This document shows, piece by piece, positions 12,882-24,214 of a stretch of DNA of 64,000 nucleotides. The notes below the pieces were generated by a model that ran no database searches, was not told the DNA's origin, and was given only the letters and a program-made list of their open reading frames with translations. Where the stretch lies: contig NC_030990.1 of NCBI RefSeq assembly GCF_000149955.1, positions 1,449,021 to 1,513,020 on the forward strand, read 5' to 3'. The translations under genes were made by a program, and so were the position numbers. Source of the stretch: Fusarium oxysporum f. sp. lycopersici 4287. Taxonomy: Eukaryota; Ascomycota; Sordariomycetes; Hypocreales; Nectriaceae. Each line of letters starts with the position of its first letter. The first letter of the stretch is position 1.

Positions 12882-13260
12882 TCACTTGCCATCACCTTTG
12901 ATGAATTCTTCCTCATATCGTTCCCATTTAGCCCTGTCTCCCATCAACCGCCGCTGCATTCTCACTCGGTGCTCGTATGCTCTGAGCCGTGAGTCTGCCT
13001 CGATCATGGCTCCAGGTACCATGCCACACATTTGTAAATACCTTGACAAGGTCAGTACCAGGACGGATCAGCTGTGAGAATGAGCCCTACACTTTGAATT
13101 GAATCGTCATGGATCGATACAACGGCGACCAGATATATCCGGCAGCACCCAACACTGCGGCACCTATTCCCCACTTGACTGCACCTGCAACACCTCCTCT
13201 GGCAGCCTCCCAAGCAGCATCATTGGCCTCGTCGCTCTGCATAGCATCGTGAGCACGCAT
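12882..13260 (-). CDS. Small predicted membrane protein, conserved-hypothetical type
   Basis: Two exons, 13260-13091 and 13041-12882, join in frame to 109 residues. Visible features: an N-terminal hydrophilic stretch MRAHDAMQSDEANDAAW, a Gly/Ala-rich hydrophobic segment around residues 22-42 (AVKWGIGAAVLGAAGYIW) that can be one membrane helix, and a charged C-terminal half with ADSRLRAYEHRVRMQRRLM resembling an amphipathic helix. Size, single helix and basic tail resemble small mitochondrial inner-membrane proteins of fungi, but the family was not recognised and no function is assigned. The coding call rests on clean splice sites (donor GTAGGG is slightly unusual), the frame across the junction and plausible composition. 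It converges on RFC4 (221 bp) and diverges from the derlin gene. Confidence 0.7.
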
Positions 13261-13828
13261 GATGATGGTTTGACCTTATCTTTGTGATGTTGATGCTTCC
13301 AGGCCCCAGGTTTCTAGGCTCCGTAGATCGTATGGCTCTAGAACCAATTGAACAGTGAATATAATAAAAAGTTTTCCAGCAACATCAGACGATATGTTCG
13401 TGAGCTTGAGAATCCCGAGCCCGGTCACTTCCGCTTCCATGACACACACTTCACCAAGTGTGGCGCGAGCTCCTACTAGCCACACCTAGGGCCTCAAATC
13501 TCGGCGGAATGTCGGCCCTGATTTGGCGCCCCGCTATAGCGGATTGCGCATTTATTAGAATTTTCTTAAGCTGTCATCTTCTTTCCTTCCATACTCTTCC
13601 AAGGGCAAAGAATCTCGGAAACAAAGATGACACGCAAGCAATAACCATGAGTCCCCGGTTGCCTGGTTTTGCGAAGTCCCACGTTTCTTCTCTTTCTACA
13701 TAACACATCAGCTGAACCTTCACTTGTTTTCTTTTTCTCTCTTGTGCAGAAAAAGTACTCTTAACTCAGCTATCATTGACCTGCTACAACCACTGTCGCA
13801 TTTGTCGCATTGAGCAAAGTTGCCCACC
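13261..13828. other. Divergent intergenic region, nothing recognised
   Basis: 568 bp between the start codons of the small membrane protein gene (-) and the derlin gene (+). It must carry both promoters. The part just before the derlin ATG is pyrimidine-rich (CTTTTTCTCTCTTG around 13731-13745), as in many fungal leaders. No other element was seen. Confidence 0.5.
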
Positions 13829-15007
13829 ATGGCTGACAATGTGATGGCCGCCTACTGGGCCCTGCCACCCGTTTCTCGGTAAGTCACTCATGTTCATTCG
13901 TGCTCTCGATAGCACTCGCTAACTGTGTCACAGGAACCTGATTACTGCTACAGTGTTGACCTCCATTGGTTGCATCGTCGGGTTATTACCAGCCATGCGT
14001 CTGATATATCACCCATCCTATCTTTGGATGTTTCCACCTCAAATCTGGCGACTCGTAACATGTTTCTTAATCGAAATGCAGCCGATCAACTTGCTCTTCA
14101 ACTCGTTCTTCCTGTATCGCTATAGCGTTCAGTTGGAGATGGGAAACCCACGTTTCCCACGCAAGGTCGATCTTGTGTTCTACATATTATTTGTCTGCAC
14201 CGTAATTCTGGTAAGCCTGCGTCTACACACTCGTGCTTTGCTACTCTCCCATGTGTTCCTTTCAAAACCCCCCTCATATATCTGCCCGGATAGTGCTTTG
14301 CCTCTTCAGCTATCACGGTTCCTGGAAATGAGGAAGATCACCCCTGCACTTCGGATCACCCATCATTCGCATTTCCGGGTTGGTTTGCGGTGCAGGCATG
14401 GTGGGATGTCTATATGGATGGCTCGTGTGATCCTCAATTCACTCGAGTGGTTTTTTAGCTCCCTACATTTTTATATCATAGCAATAAAACATCAAATATC
14501 CCAAACACGTACCCGTATGTCATGTGCCTGTACTGAGGTTAACGACGTCGCTAGATGATCGACTACCTTGCCGGCCTGACGAGCTTCATGTACATGAACG
14601 GCCTCATTCTTGCCATGGTTTACACCACTACCCAAGACCAGCGTGGCCAGAAGACACAGTATCTCGTTCTTACCATTCCCGCACAGGCTCTGCCTATCTG
14701 CATGATTGTTGTTACTGCGCTCATGGCAGGACCGCAGAAGGCATTGGTCGAAATTGAGGGTCTTCTCGCTGCCCATTTATTCGATTTTCTCACTAGAATT
14801 TGGCCTGAGTTCGGGAACGGTCCTCGGCTTTTGAGAACTCCTGCCTGGCTCGAGCGTCTTGTGCAGACACCAAGAGTCACTGCCAGAGGTTTTGGTACCG
14901 CCGTTCGACCTGGCAACACCCCGTCTTCTGGACGTAGCACTGGTGTCAACACAGGCCCTTTGCCAGATTCGTGGCGGTCTCGTGGCCCAGGCCAGCGACT
15001 GGGCTGA
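13829..15007 (+). CDS. Derlin (Der1-like ER-associated degradation protein)
   Basis: Three exons, 13829-13878, 13934-14210 and 14555-15007, encode 259 residues. The segment PPQIWRLVTCFL contains the WR motif of derlins; SFFLYRYSVQLE, the TQDQRGQK loop and AAHLFDFLTRIWPEF are further family signatures. Several hydrophobic segments fit the rhomboid-like fold, and no catalytic Ser/His pair of active rhomboids is apparent, as expected. Derlins act with the Hrd1/Cdc48 machinery in retrotranslocation of misfolded proteins from the ER. The second intron is 344 bp, far longer than the others here. The C-terminus is Arg/Gly/Pro-rich; no clear Cdc48-binding SHP box was identified. Der1 versus Dfm1 type was not resolved. 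Confidence 0.92.
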
Positions 15008-15048
15008 AACATGCTCGTCTACAATGGCCACTTGCAGTGTACACATTA

Positions 15049-15056
15049 AAATAAAA
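15049..15056 (+). terminator. Putative polyadenylation signal of the derlin gene
   Basis: An AATAAA-type motif (AAAATAAAAG) lies about 45 bp after the derlin stop codon, the expected place for 3'-end formation. Fungal signals are loose, so this is tentative. Confidence 0.4.
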
Positions 15057-15227
15057 GAATGTTTATCGCTATGAACTCCTGGACCCCACCATTTGTACCG
15101 TATCGATCTAGAGCGTACCGTGCCAGGATATATTAACCAAACAACTCCAGGCTTAAACCAATTGACATTTCCGTAAAACCACTGCCCGTAACTATCGTTC
15201 AACCGTGACATGAACACATAGGATATC

Positions 15228-16990
15228 TCAACCATAAACGCGACTGTTCCCGCTCAGCATAGGCGACTTATTTGCCTCTCTCCTCTTCAGATATTCGTCA
15301 CTGAATCCCACAGGAACCTCATTTGCGAGGATCGTACCCCCTCCTAAAGGTCGATCCTGGAACCGAGGATCAAGGACAGCCAGAGGCTTGGAGATTCTCA
15401 TTTCGCGACAGGGGTCAGGGTCGGCAGAGATCGGGGTCGCAGATACCAAGTTGACCTCTGGAGGGTTTTGTTTTCGGGGAATAACAAGTTTATGAAGAGA
15501 GGGAAAAGTCAGAGAAGGGAGCCTTGGTCTAGGGGCTTGAGAGGCTACAGGCACTGGAACCGAAGCGACAAGTGGCTCAAGAAGGTCTTTCTGGCGAGCA
15601 GGTGACGGATTCCTGCTGGCATTCTGTGAACTTGTGCTGTTCGAAATGGCGTCACTAATACTGCCCCGATTGAGCCCAAAGTCGTCGGTGGCCTTGAGAT
15701 AGGTCTGAAGGGCATAAGAGTCGGGAGCACTGGCTTTGCGGGTGTGTGTGGTAATGTGTGGTTCGGGAAGTTTGCTAACAACCCGCGGAATGTATGCAGG
15801 ATGTGTTGGTAGAGCACTGTTGGGACCGTTGCTTTTCGAATATGGCACGTAGTGATAGTTGACATTTCCAAGCCCATCTTCTCCATCGCACTCAAGTCCA
15901 TCGTAGTACTGTGCATTAGACATTGTGCGTATATGTCCTCCGGTACGTGGATGATCATGGATAGGTGGCAGTGTTTGCTTCCTACCGTCGTGGAAGTAAG
16001 ATGATTTTTGAATGCCATACATTGAACGGTCGTTCATTGGGGTATCTGGCGGTGGCGATGCAATCTTGATTGCTGTCCCTCGACGATTCCGGCTTCGTCG
16101 ACAGTACATGAAGAGAAGCCAAGCAAGGCCAGCGGCACCCAGACCACACCCCACTGCGATGCCGACGATTGTGCCAGTAGTCATAGAGCCAACAGCAGCA
16201 CCTCCGTCACCGGGAAGGGTCTTGTTGGTGCTAGGGTCGGTAATGTTGACGAGTGATGAGGCAAAGATGGTCCCGCTAAGACCAATTATGTCACCCCTCT
16301 CTGGCTCCTGTATACAACCTGCCTTGAGAGCTACCAGAACTAAGAACCTGTTAGTAATCTGTTAAGATTGGAAGTGAAGCTGAGACAAACAATTCGCGAG
16401 GAACTTTTGGTTCGATGTTGATTGCAGGCAGCTGATGCACTCCTTGTAGCTGGGGCTCTTGATGATGGAATCCTCAGCCTTGCAATACTCGAACTGATTA
16501 TCACTTGTTCTTTGAAGCAAGGATGTTTTCAAGGCATCCTCAAGCGATCCACATGAGCTTTCAATGTTACAGGGCGAGTTGATTGTCCCAGTCTTCGCCG
16601 CATCGGGATAAGAATAGAGGCAAACGTCAAATGCGTATCGTACATTATCTATGCCATGGAGTGTCAGCCGGGTACGTGGCTTGGAATTGTTTTCACTTAT
16701 GACTTACAGAGGAACCAAAAAACGTCACTTTCTTCTCTCCATATATCTTCACTCTTCTGAAGACAATTGAGGCAGTTCTTGAATCTGATGCCATTTCCAG
16801 TTTCTGTGTACTCTCCGTCTTCGCATACAATATCTGAGGAATTCGTTCTCGCAGCACTGGCGTCGTTGAGAGTTGAGTTAGAGCCATCGGAACAGAGGGC
16901 CGCGCACTCAGAGTTGGGCGTTGCTCGAAGAGCAATGGTGGCAGGTGAGAGCAGCACCACGATACTGAAACTCCAGCGAGTTATATGCAT
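15228..16990 (-). CDS. 12-Cys type I membrane protein, paralog A
   Basis: Three exons, 16990-16708, 16648-16391 and 16339-15228, encode 550 residues. Order: signal peptide (about 1-22, ending near IALRA), a luminal/extracellular domain with 12 cysteines (residues about 26-190: C-x3-C, C, C-x2-C, C, C-x5-C, C, C-x2-C, C), a juxtamembrane VNITDP with an N-glycosylation sequon, one membrane helix (about 237-258), a basic stop-transfer (CRRSRNRR), and a 290-residue Pro/Ser-rich cytoplasmic tail. The intron pair after WFL and after LAN is shared with genes B (25895) and C (33428), and the cysteine pattern is identical. No known domain such as WSC or CFEM was recognised. Fungal proteins of this look are sometimes labelled LPXTG-domain-like, which says nothing about function. 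A surface sensor or wall-contact protein is an inference from architecture. Confidence 0.85.
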
Positions 16991-19900
16991 GTCGAGAGCG
17001 TTGGTGTTTCGGTTGAAAGGAAGTTATGCTAGGACCGTCACAGTGGTCATGAGTCGTTCAAGGGCAAGAGCCAAGCATGACAGGCGTCAGGTTGGTGCCA
17101 GCACAATATCCAATGCTTATGTTGACGTTGATGGGCGATTCCCAATCTTGATCAATCTTGGAACAAAAGAAAGCAATAAGCTTCTTAGTGGGATATTGGA
17201 TGGAGTATCAGAAACACCACTGATCAAAACATGCGGGTGTCAAGACGATTTTATCGAGATAGAACCCAAAACTTTAAACACCACCTGGTTGGAAGGATTG
17301 CAGGGATACTCGTAAGCAAGCACATTATCAAGTTCCTAGTTTCCTACTCCGGAGTAGATCTTTGTAATTATTTCAGATATCATTGTTTCATAGGGCAGAT
17401 AGTCGCCTGTCCACGACAAAGTCCAAAAATAGAATGACCAACGACCAGGATGAACGTCTACAGCCAATAGACTCCAGTAGTTCGAAGTTCAAATGCTTGG
17501 GGCTTTGCTCTACCAATCAGAGATCATGTAGAGACTTCTCAAGCGGCTGCAGACCTTTAATTGAGCCAGGGTTGGGAGGCTCTTGATAGGCTGGTAAGCA
17601 AATCATGGCGCGCTGAATGGCTTTGTAGACGCCGGCCCTTTGTGCGGCCAGTAGTCCCTAGCCGATGCTTGGCCAAGGTAGGTAGCCAAAACAGAGGAGG
17701 GCCATGAAATCGTTCGTTAAGCTTGTAGACTGCGGGGATAGTACAAGCACATGCATTATTGTATTAGAGATTAGCAGTTTGCGAGAGAAGGGGAAATTCG
17801 GCTTGAAACTGGAGTCCAAACGCCTGAGCTTATGGATCCCATAATCAGTGATTCTAGCTAACCTGAACTCTTAGTGTTGATGCGCGCATCTACTGCTCCG
17901 GCGTTCCGCGTTAGTTATCTCGACCTAGAGTAGTATTGGATTAGTGGGAAATTAAGCGCTTAATTGCCGCGCATGCGCTGGAGACTGGTTCTAAGATCAG
18001 CATTTCCTTGCTCGCGTGGCTCGAATTAGTACCGCTAACCATCTAGTGTCGCTTGCTGACAATGTGCTGTGACTGTGATAGAGGCTGCATGACATTCAGT
18101 GTGTGTGTGTGGATATCTACAATATCCGCGATTGGTTAGAAAACAGGTGGTTGCATAGAGGACTGAAATATCAGTTTCTCCTTCTCTAAATGAGTGACTT
18201 TGAGCTCTGCGGCAAGGTCAGAGGAAACATTATGAGGGGCTTGTGTAAAGCAGGCGTAAGATCCCGCCGTCTTATATAATATGCTGGTGCCCCGAAATTT
18301 AAGAGAATGTACCTTTCCTGTCCGAGATTGTGAGACTGTATCCAACTTTTGACTTTCTGCTCGAGTGCTGAGTGCTGAGCGTTGTTACTCGCATAATGGC
18401 CAGACCGCAAAGATGTTACTGGTATTCGAGCCAACGACTGATACTCCGTAAGGTGGTCGCGGGGCTGCTCGAGTTTGTTGCTCACTTCTCTTCCCCTACA
18501 GCTCATCTCGATGTACGTAATAAATATTGACAAAACCCGGTCTAGTACATTGATATGTTTTGGATGTTTGGGGAAGGTCGCGGCTGTGATTCTAGACGTT
18601 TTAGAATATTAACTTTACAGTTATTCGGGAAGAAGCCGCGTTATCTGTGTTTCCCACCGTGGCACAGGAAACACATCTCTCCTCCCACACTTATGACGAA
18701 TTTCTAAAACCAGTACAATTCTGGAAGACTGTGTTGGAATATTAAAACCGAGCACTAACAAGAGAGTTGATATCGTCAGCCAAAGACAAATAGGCAAGAA
18801 AGGGTGGTACCTTTCCATGCTGCATGCGACTTTGCTTCGAGGCTATCCATAACCATAACCTACACAATAGGTAGGTAGTTTTAGATAGAATACAGTGCCT
18901 TGTTTTCTAGGAATTTCTTGTCCATTTCTAACGCCTCTGTAAACAATGATTTCTTCCATCCGCATTTATATCAATTGATAGTCTAACCTGAAGGGGACGC
19001 TTCGTCAACCGAAACATTATATGAAGAAGTGAACGATTCCCGCTTTCCGAAAGAGACATAAGAATATTAGTAGGATTCTGAAGAAACAGTTGGACTCAGA
19101 TTAACAAAGACATATATGTTTCAGGTCAGGCTCTTGATCGAGATATGAATGGCCTCAAGCGCAAGCGCTGGCCGACACCCCAGCCTCCATTCCTGCCTCA
19201 CCGTTATGACCTGATCACATGGGCTAGGTCTTGAGCATGTTCTCTGGCTTGGTGACCAGTAGGGGCTTCGGGGACAACCAACGCTCAGTAATTGCCACTT
19301 GTAAAGCTGAAAATCCCACCTAGCAGATGCATGAGGACCCAGCAGCATCAGTGTCATATCTTCCCTTATTGGGCTAGTCGACCCCGTTAGTCCGCAGCCT
19401 GCGAATAAAACGCTGACATTTCGCGCCTTGAACCGAAATACCGGAAACCAATGAGCTCCGAGACACCTGTTAACACATGGTTGGCGTGTAGTGGCGCGAA
19501 TATATGAAGAAACTGTGCCTCCAAAGATCAACAAAATGACATATCCGGAGCAAGGAACCTTGAGAAGCTCTGAATGTGCCTTGTATCACCAGCTTCGAAA
19601 CGAAACAGAAGGTATAAATCCCATGTCTTTGTAACGCACGGGGTTTATGTTTCGTCATCTAAGATTTTTCATTTCCAACTATTCGATGTGCGCAGTCTGC
19701 CAAACCACATGTGTACTGGACGTTATCTTGTGGTGTCCATGAAGTGGTTTGATTTCACAATGTTGAAGTGGTCTTTGGAATGTAGCTCAGAATGTACGGG
19801 ATTTCAAAACAATGACTCGGCACTGAAGTTCGCTGACCGCTGTTATAATATGTAATAAAGTTGATGTGCTAAGAAGTCATATGCAAAGCTTCTACTTTGT

Positions 19901-20891
19901 GCGCATCTCGATACTGAAGGCACCCAACTAAAACGTCATGGTTGTGATGAATGTGGGGAATACAGGGGAAAGAAAGCGGGCTGTCAACATGTATGCACTT
20001 TGTAGGCGTGGGAGCAGTAGGCTAAGACTTAAGCTCGCGTGAGGACGAGAGGAAAGATGACATCGGGTTACACTTGAACCTGAAATTCGTAGGGGATATT
20101 GTTCTCGTCGCTATCACAAGCGTCTATTCAGCTACAACTCTCGCCTGATTTATTTGTAAGGCGCTTGGGTGGGCTCGAAGAAGCCCGGTTTGCGGTGTGC
20201 GGGTCCTCCCTGGATAAGGCCCATGATGGAGTCTTAGGGGCTGTCACAGTTGCTCTCAGTGGCCAGTTCTAGTGGAAGAAAACGTTGAAGCCAGGATCAT
20301 CACGAACAGGGATACCGGAAGAGGAGTCTGGAGGGTTCTTAATCCATGTCATGGTCAATCCAAGGCGTCTAATGAGTGGTTCTGATTGGAAGCGAGCCAA
20401 CATAGGCGCATCCGGCCTTTCCCTTCCAGCTTTAGCAGCCAGTTGTACCCTTGCTTCCCATTGTCCTGCCGTTTATCCATCATCGCATCACTTCAAGCTG
20501 ATGACCACAAAGCTGTCAACCAACAGCCCAACACTACGTACCTACTTAATATTAGTTCTACCAATAACGAATACAGGGGCATGCCAGCCTCCGAGCATCA
20601 GTCTCATATATCGCTTTGGCCCCCGCGGTCTATGCTTAACTGGGTGTCCTCCGCTTTTAGTGTCGTGAGATCGTTTTCGCATCTTCTCTGTTTCCCATTC
20701 ACCTTCTCCGACCTGATCGCCTCTGATGTTTTGTTATTGATTTGAACCGCGTGTTTGAGCCTTATTGTTTTTATACTTTTTTTTACTGTTGCAAAGGAAG
20801 TTGAGCTCGTTGGAGTCTCCCTTTTGATCACCACAAGCGTCGTCAGGCTGAGGCGTGTTGCAGCTGCGGGGTTCGATCAATTGTCGCGGAT
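16991..20891. other. 3.9 kb with no recognisable gene
   Basis: Between paralog A and the amidase gene, only short open frames without domains were seen (largest about 137 codons, 19121-19534 -). There is a 16-bp perfect palindrome at 17950-17965 and a 14-bp one at 17344-17357, plus a short GT run near 18103-18114. No transposase-like frame or terminal repeats were recognised. It should contain the promoters of both flanking divergent genes. Confidence 0.55.
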
Positions 20892-23800
20892 ATGAGAATC
20901 GGTTGCTTGCAATTTGCGCCCCAGGTGGGAGACGTCGACAACAACCTAAATCGTGCGGATGCCGTTTTGTCAAGAGCGAATCCTGACGATCTAGATGTCT
21001 TGGTTCTGCCCGAGCTGGCTTTCTCTGGTAATTTCCCTCATGGATGAAGAAGTTGATCAAGGACTCCAGCTGTTCTTAACCAACCCCTTCTTCTTCTGCC
21101 ACTCTATTAAGAAGCATATTTAACTATTAGATGCTAATACTTAGAGAAGGGTATAACTTCAAGTCACTGCAAGATATCACTCCCTTTCTCGAACCTTCAG
21201 GCTCCGGCATAACATCTCTTTGGGCAAGGACAATCGCTCTCAAGTATAACTGCACCGTCACTGTTGGCTACCCCGAGAAAGTCGATGTCTCACCGAAATG
21301 GCCAACGGGCCCAGAATACTACAACTCGGTCATTGTTGTCAATGGTGATGGTGAAACAATAGCCAACTACCGAAAATCCTTTTTGTACCACACCGATGAG
21401 ACATGGGCCTTGGAAGGAGGCCGGGGGTTTTATGACGGCTTTATTCCTGGACTGGGAAACACCTCAATAGGTATCTGTAGGTATACCTTAATCTCTTGAC
21501 ATAGTCTTTACTGACAGCTTTCTTCATAGGCATGGACCTCAAGTACGTGGCGAAAGACTCAATTTCGTAAACAAATTACTGACCCTTGTAATAGTCCATA
21601 CAAGTATGAAGCACCGTGGCACGCTTTCGAGTTCGCACATCATATTCTTGAAGTCGAGTCAAATCTGGTGATTGTTTCTATGGCTTGGATGACCCGAGAC
21701 GACCCTCGACGGTTCACACGCATGCCAAACGAACCGGACATGGAAACACTGACTTACTGGGTTACTCGATTGGAACCCCTCATTCGTGCTGAGTCCCAAG
21801 AAGAGATCATAGTCATCTTCTGCAATCGTTGTGGCAACGAAGAAGAAGTTCTCTACGCCGGGACAAGCGCAGTGATCGGTATACATGATGGCGAGGTCAA
21901 GGTTTACGGCCTCTTAGGGCGCGGAGAAAAGGAACTCTTGGTCGTCGACACCAACAACTCGCCATACGCAAAACTCGTGTATCGGCCAGATGCCAAGGGT
22001 TCCGGTATGGAGGCACCTGGTCATCTCGAGCAATCGGGCGGACTGAAGGAAAACATGAAAAATGGGCCGGCTCACAAATCAAACAAGCCCACCGAGGACC
22101 AGCAAAGCAATTCCAACAACGGGTCGTCTAATGAGAGGGAAACATCTCAAACCCTTACCGCGTCCCTTCCACCACCTCCCCAATTTCCAGATGATTTTGT
22201 TCACGATCGTCCAAGGGCCTCATCGAAAAAGCGATACCCGCCAGCAATCACCATTCCAAGAGAGCCCGATCTGGTCAAGAGCAACTCAGCGAGGTCCCCA
22301 GGAACAGATAGTCTCAACATTCCAACGCCGTCAGCCCCCAGCCCAACTCCTATGGCAATCAGGCCTCGACTGATTATTCCCGAATCACCCCCGATCCTGC
22401 CGCACCAGTACCCTCCAGATCACCCCATCAGTGCTGCATCGCTAAGATCAGAGAGGTCAATTCGTTCCATGAAATCCGAACAGTCTGAGGCTTCTACGAG
22501 GACCATTCGCACAAACCCTCGACCTCCTGAAGAAAGCACTCCTTACCCGGACAGTGGCGCCCCTTTGAGTGGCTACCCAGAAAACTTCTTCTCTTCCGAG
22601 AAGTTGATATATGGAGGCGACGTTACGATCCACAGCGCTGGACCGTTCAGCCCAAATACCCCGTTCGAAGACATTTCTCCTGTCTCACCGGAGCAGTTTT
22701 ATTGGTCTCGTAATGATAATCTCATGCAAACTCCCTTAGGGGTCGGTGGATGGGCGCCGGGGACACCTATTGGGAGGAAACCTGAACCATTCCCTTGGCC
22801 AGCTATCACTGGGAATGCGCACACCCCTAACCGCAGTACTGCCAGAGATCGAGTAAAGGAGAATGCGACCCCCATAGATCCTCGCCATCTCCAGTCGCAG
22901 TCCCCTCAGTCTAACTCATCATCAAATCGGACAACCAGAACCAGTAAATCAGCACGCTCGGCGTCTGTCAACTCTAAGGGAGTAGCACAACCGACGGAAA
23001 CAGAAGACAGGTCTTTGGCACGACCATCGTCTCCGAAATCCCGCAATGCTAGTCGTTCGAGAATGCATGAAAGGTCTGGATCATCTCTGGGTGATCGGGG
23101 AACCAATGCAGCTATTTCATTGCATCTGGAGGGCATATCTTTCCGAGCTGAATCAGCGAGTAGAACGCGGGCAGGCTCTGCAGCAGGCACTCCTGTTGGC
23201 GAGCGCGTTCAGTCTCCTCCCTCCAGAACTAGCAGTCGTCCCAGAACGATTGACACACCCGACCCTCAACGTGAAAAACACATGATTCGCATTGCTGCCA
23301 GTCCCAGCATCCTCGAGGACGAGCACAGGAACCACTACCAGTCCTTGTCCACAGCAGCACATCACCAGCGTAGCAACTCGTTCGCTACGAACAGGGCTCG
23401 TGTCGCTGACAACGATCGGGTTGGTACACCTGAGTCGAAGATCAACAAGGTTCGCCCTGCTTCACGCGCAGCTAGTCGAGGACGAACACCTGGACCGAAA
23501 GTTTCACCCACCAATGGAACCACTAATGCTGTATTTCCGACCACTGAACGAGCATCATCAGCAGATTCCACGCGAAATGACAGACTGCACCGTCGAATCC
23601 ATAGACATGCATCTGGTAGTCGACAGACTGACAGGACTTCGTCTGCCCAGACTGGGCGGCGTCGATCTAGTGATGCTGTCCCTGTTGAGTTTGAACGTGT
23701 TGAAGCAATTCTTTGTCCCAACTGCCCTGTTCATGGCCGAAGGTCGACTGCTGATGGAACTGTGAATGGTGACAATACTTTGCCACCGCCTCATTCACCT

Positions 23801-24214
23801 CCAAAGTCATCTCCTGCACAAAGACCAGCTTCCAGTGCTGGTGCCCCGCAGCATCTGGAACCAGAGCCAGCTGCACCTCGACGAGCATCTTCAGGCGATG
23901 CGAGTCAGCTTCAACTAGAAAACCCTTTAGACAGCGTGACTCAAACTATCCCCCCGCAGAACGAAGCAGCCGAAGCCAGTGACTGTGGATCATTTGCGGA
24001 AACCCTTCAGACTATTTCTACCCCTGGGCGCTCGCCTGCTACGCCCTCTTTCAATCCTTCTACGCCCAAAGCGATGGTTCTTATGACGAATGGATTAGAA
24101 GTTGAGCCACTACTCAGCGACAGCTTGGATGGACCTGAGAAAACACCGACGGCCCGTTGCGCTGAAACGGACGCTCTGGGGTTGATGGATGTTACCGCCA
24201 ACTCTGTCGCGTAG
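20892..24214 (+). CDS. Carbon-nitrogen hydrolase, protein N-terminal amidase (Nta1) type, with long disordered tail
   Basis: Four exons, 20892-21027, 21150-21476, 21530-21542 (only 13 bp) and 21595-24214, encode 1031 residues. The N-terminal ~280 residues are a nitrilase-superfamily domain with the catalytic triad E41 (LPELAFSG), K121 (NYRKSFLY) and C155 (GICMDLNPYKYE). The 13-bp exon supplies the codons straight after the nucleophile. The pattern fits Nta1, which deamidates N-terminal Asn/Gln and feeds the Arg/N-degron pathway in yeast. The remaining ~750 residues are low-complexity, Ser/Pro/Arg/Thr-rich, with many SP/TP sites and one Cys motif CPNCPVHG (about residue 853); no domain was recognised there. 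Such long tails occur in filamentous fungal members. Catalysis is likely; the tail's role is unknown. Confidence 0.88.

Noticed and set aside
19121..19534. 137-codon frame on the minus strand next to paralog A, considered as a fourth 12-Cys copy
   Set aside because: Its cysteines do not follow the family spacing and none of the conserved flanking motifs (YNxRY, AGC) is present.
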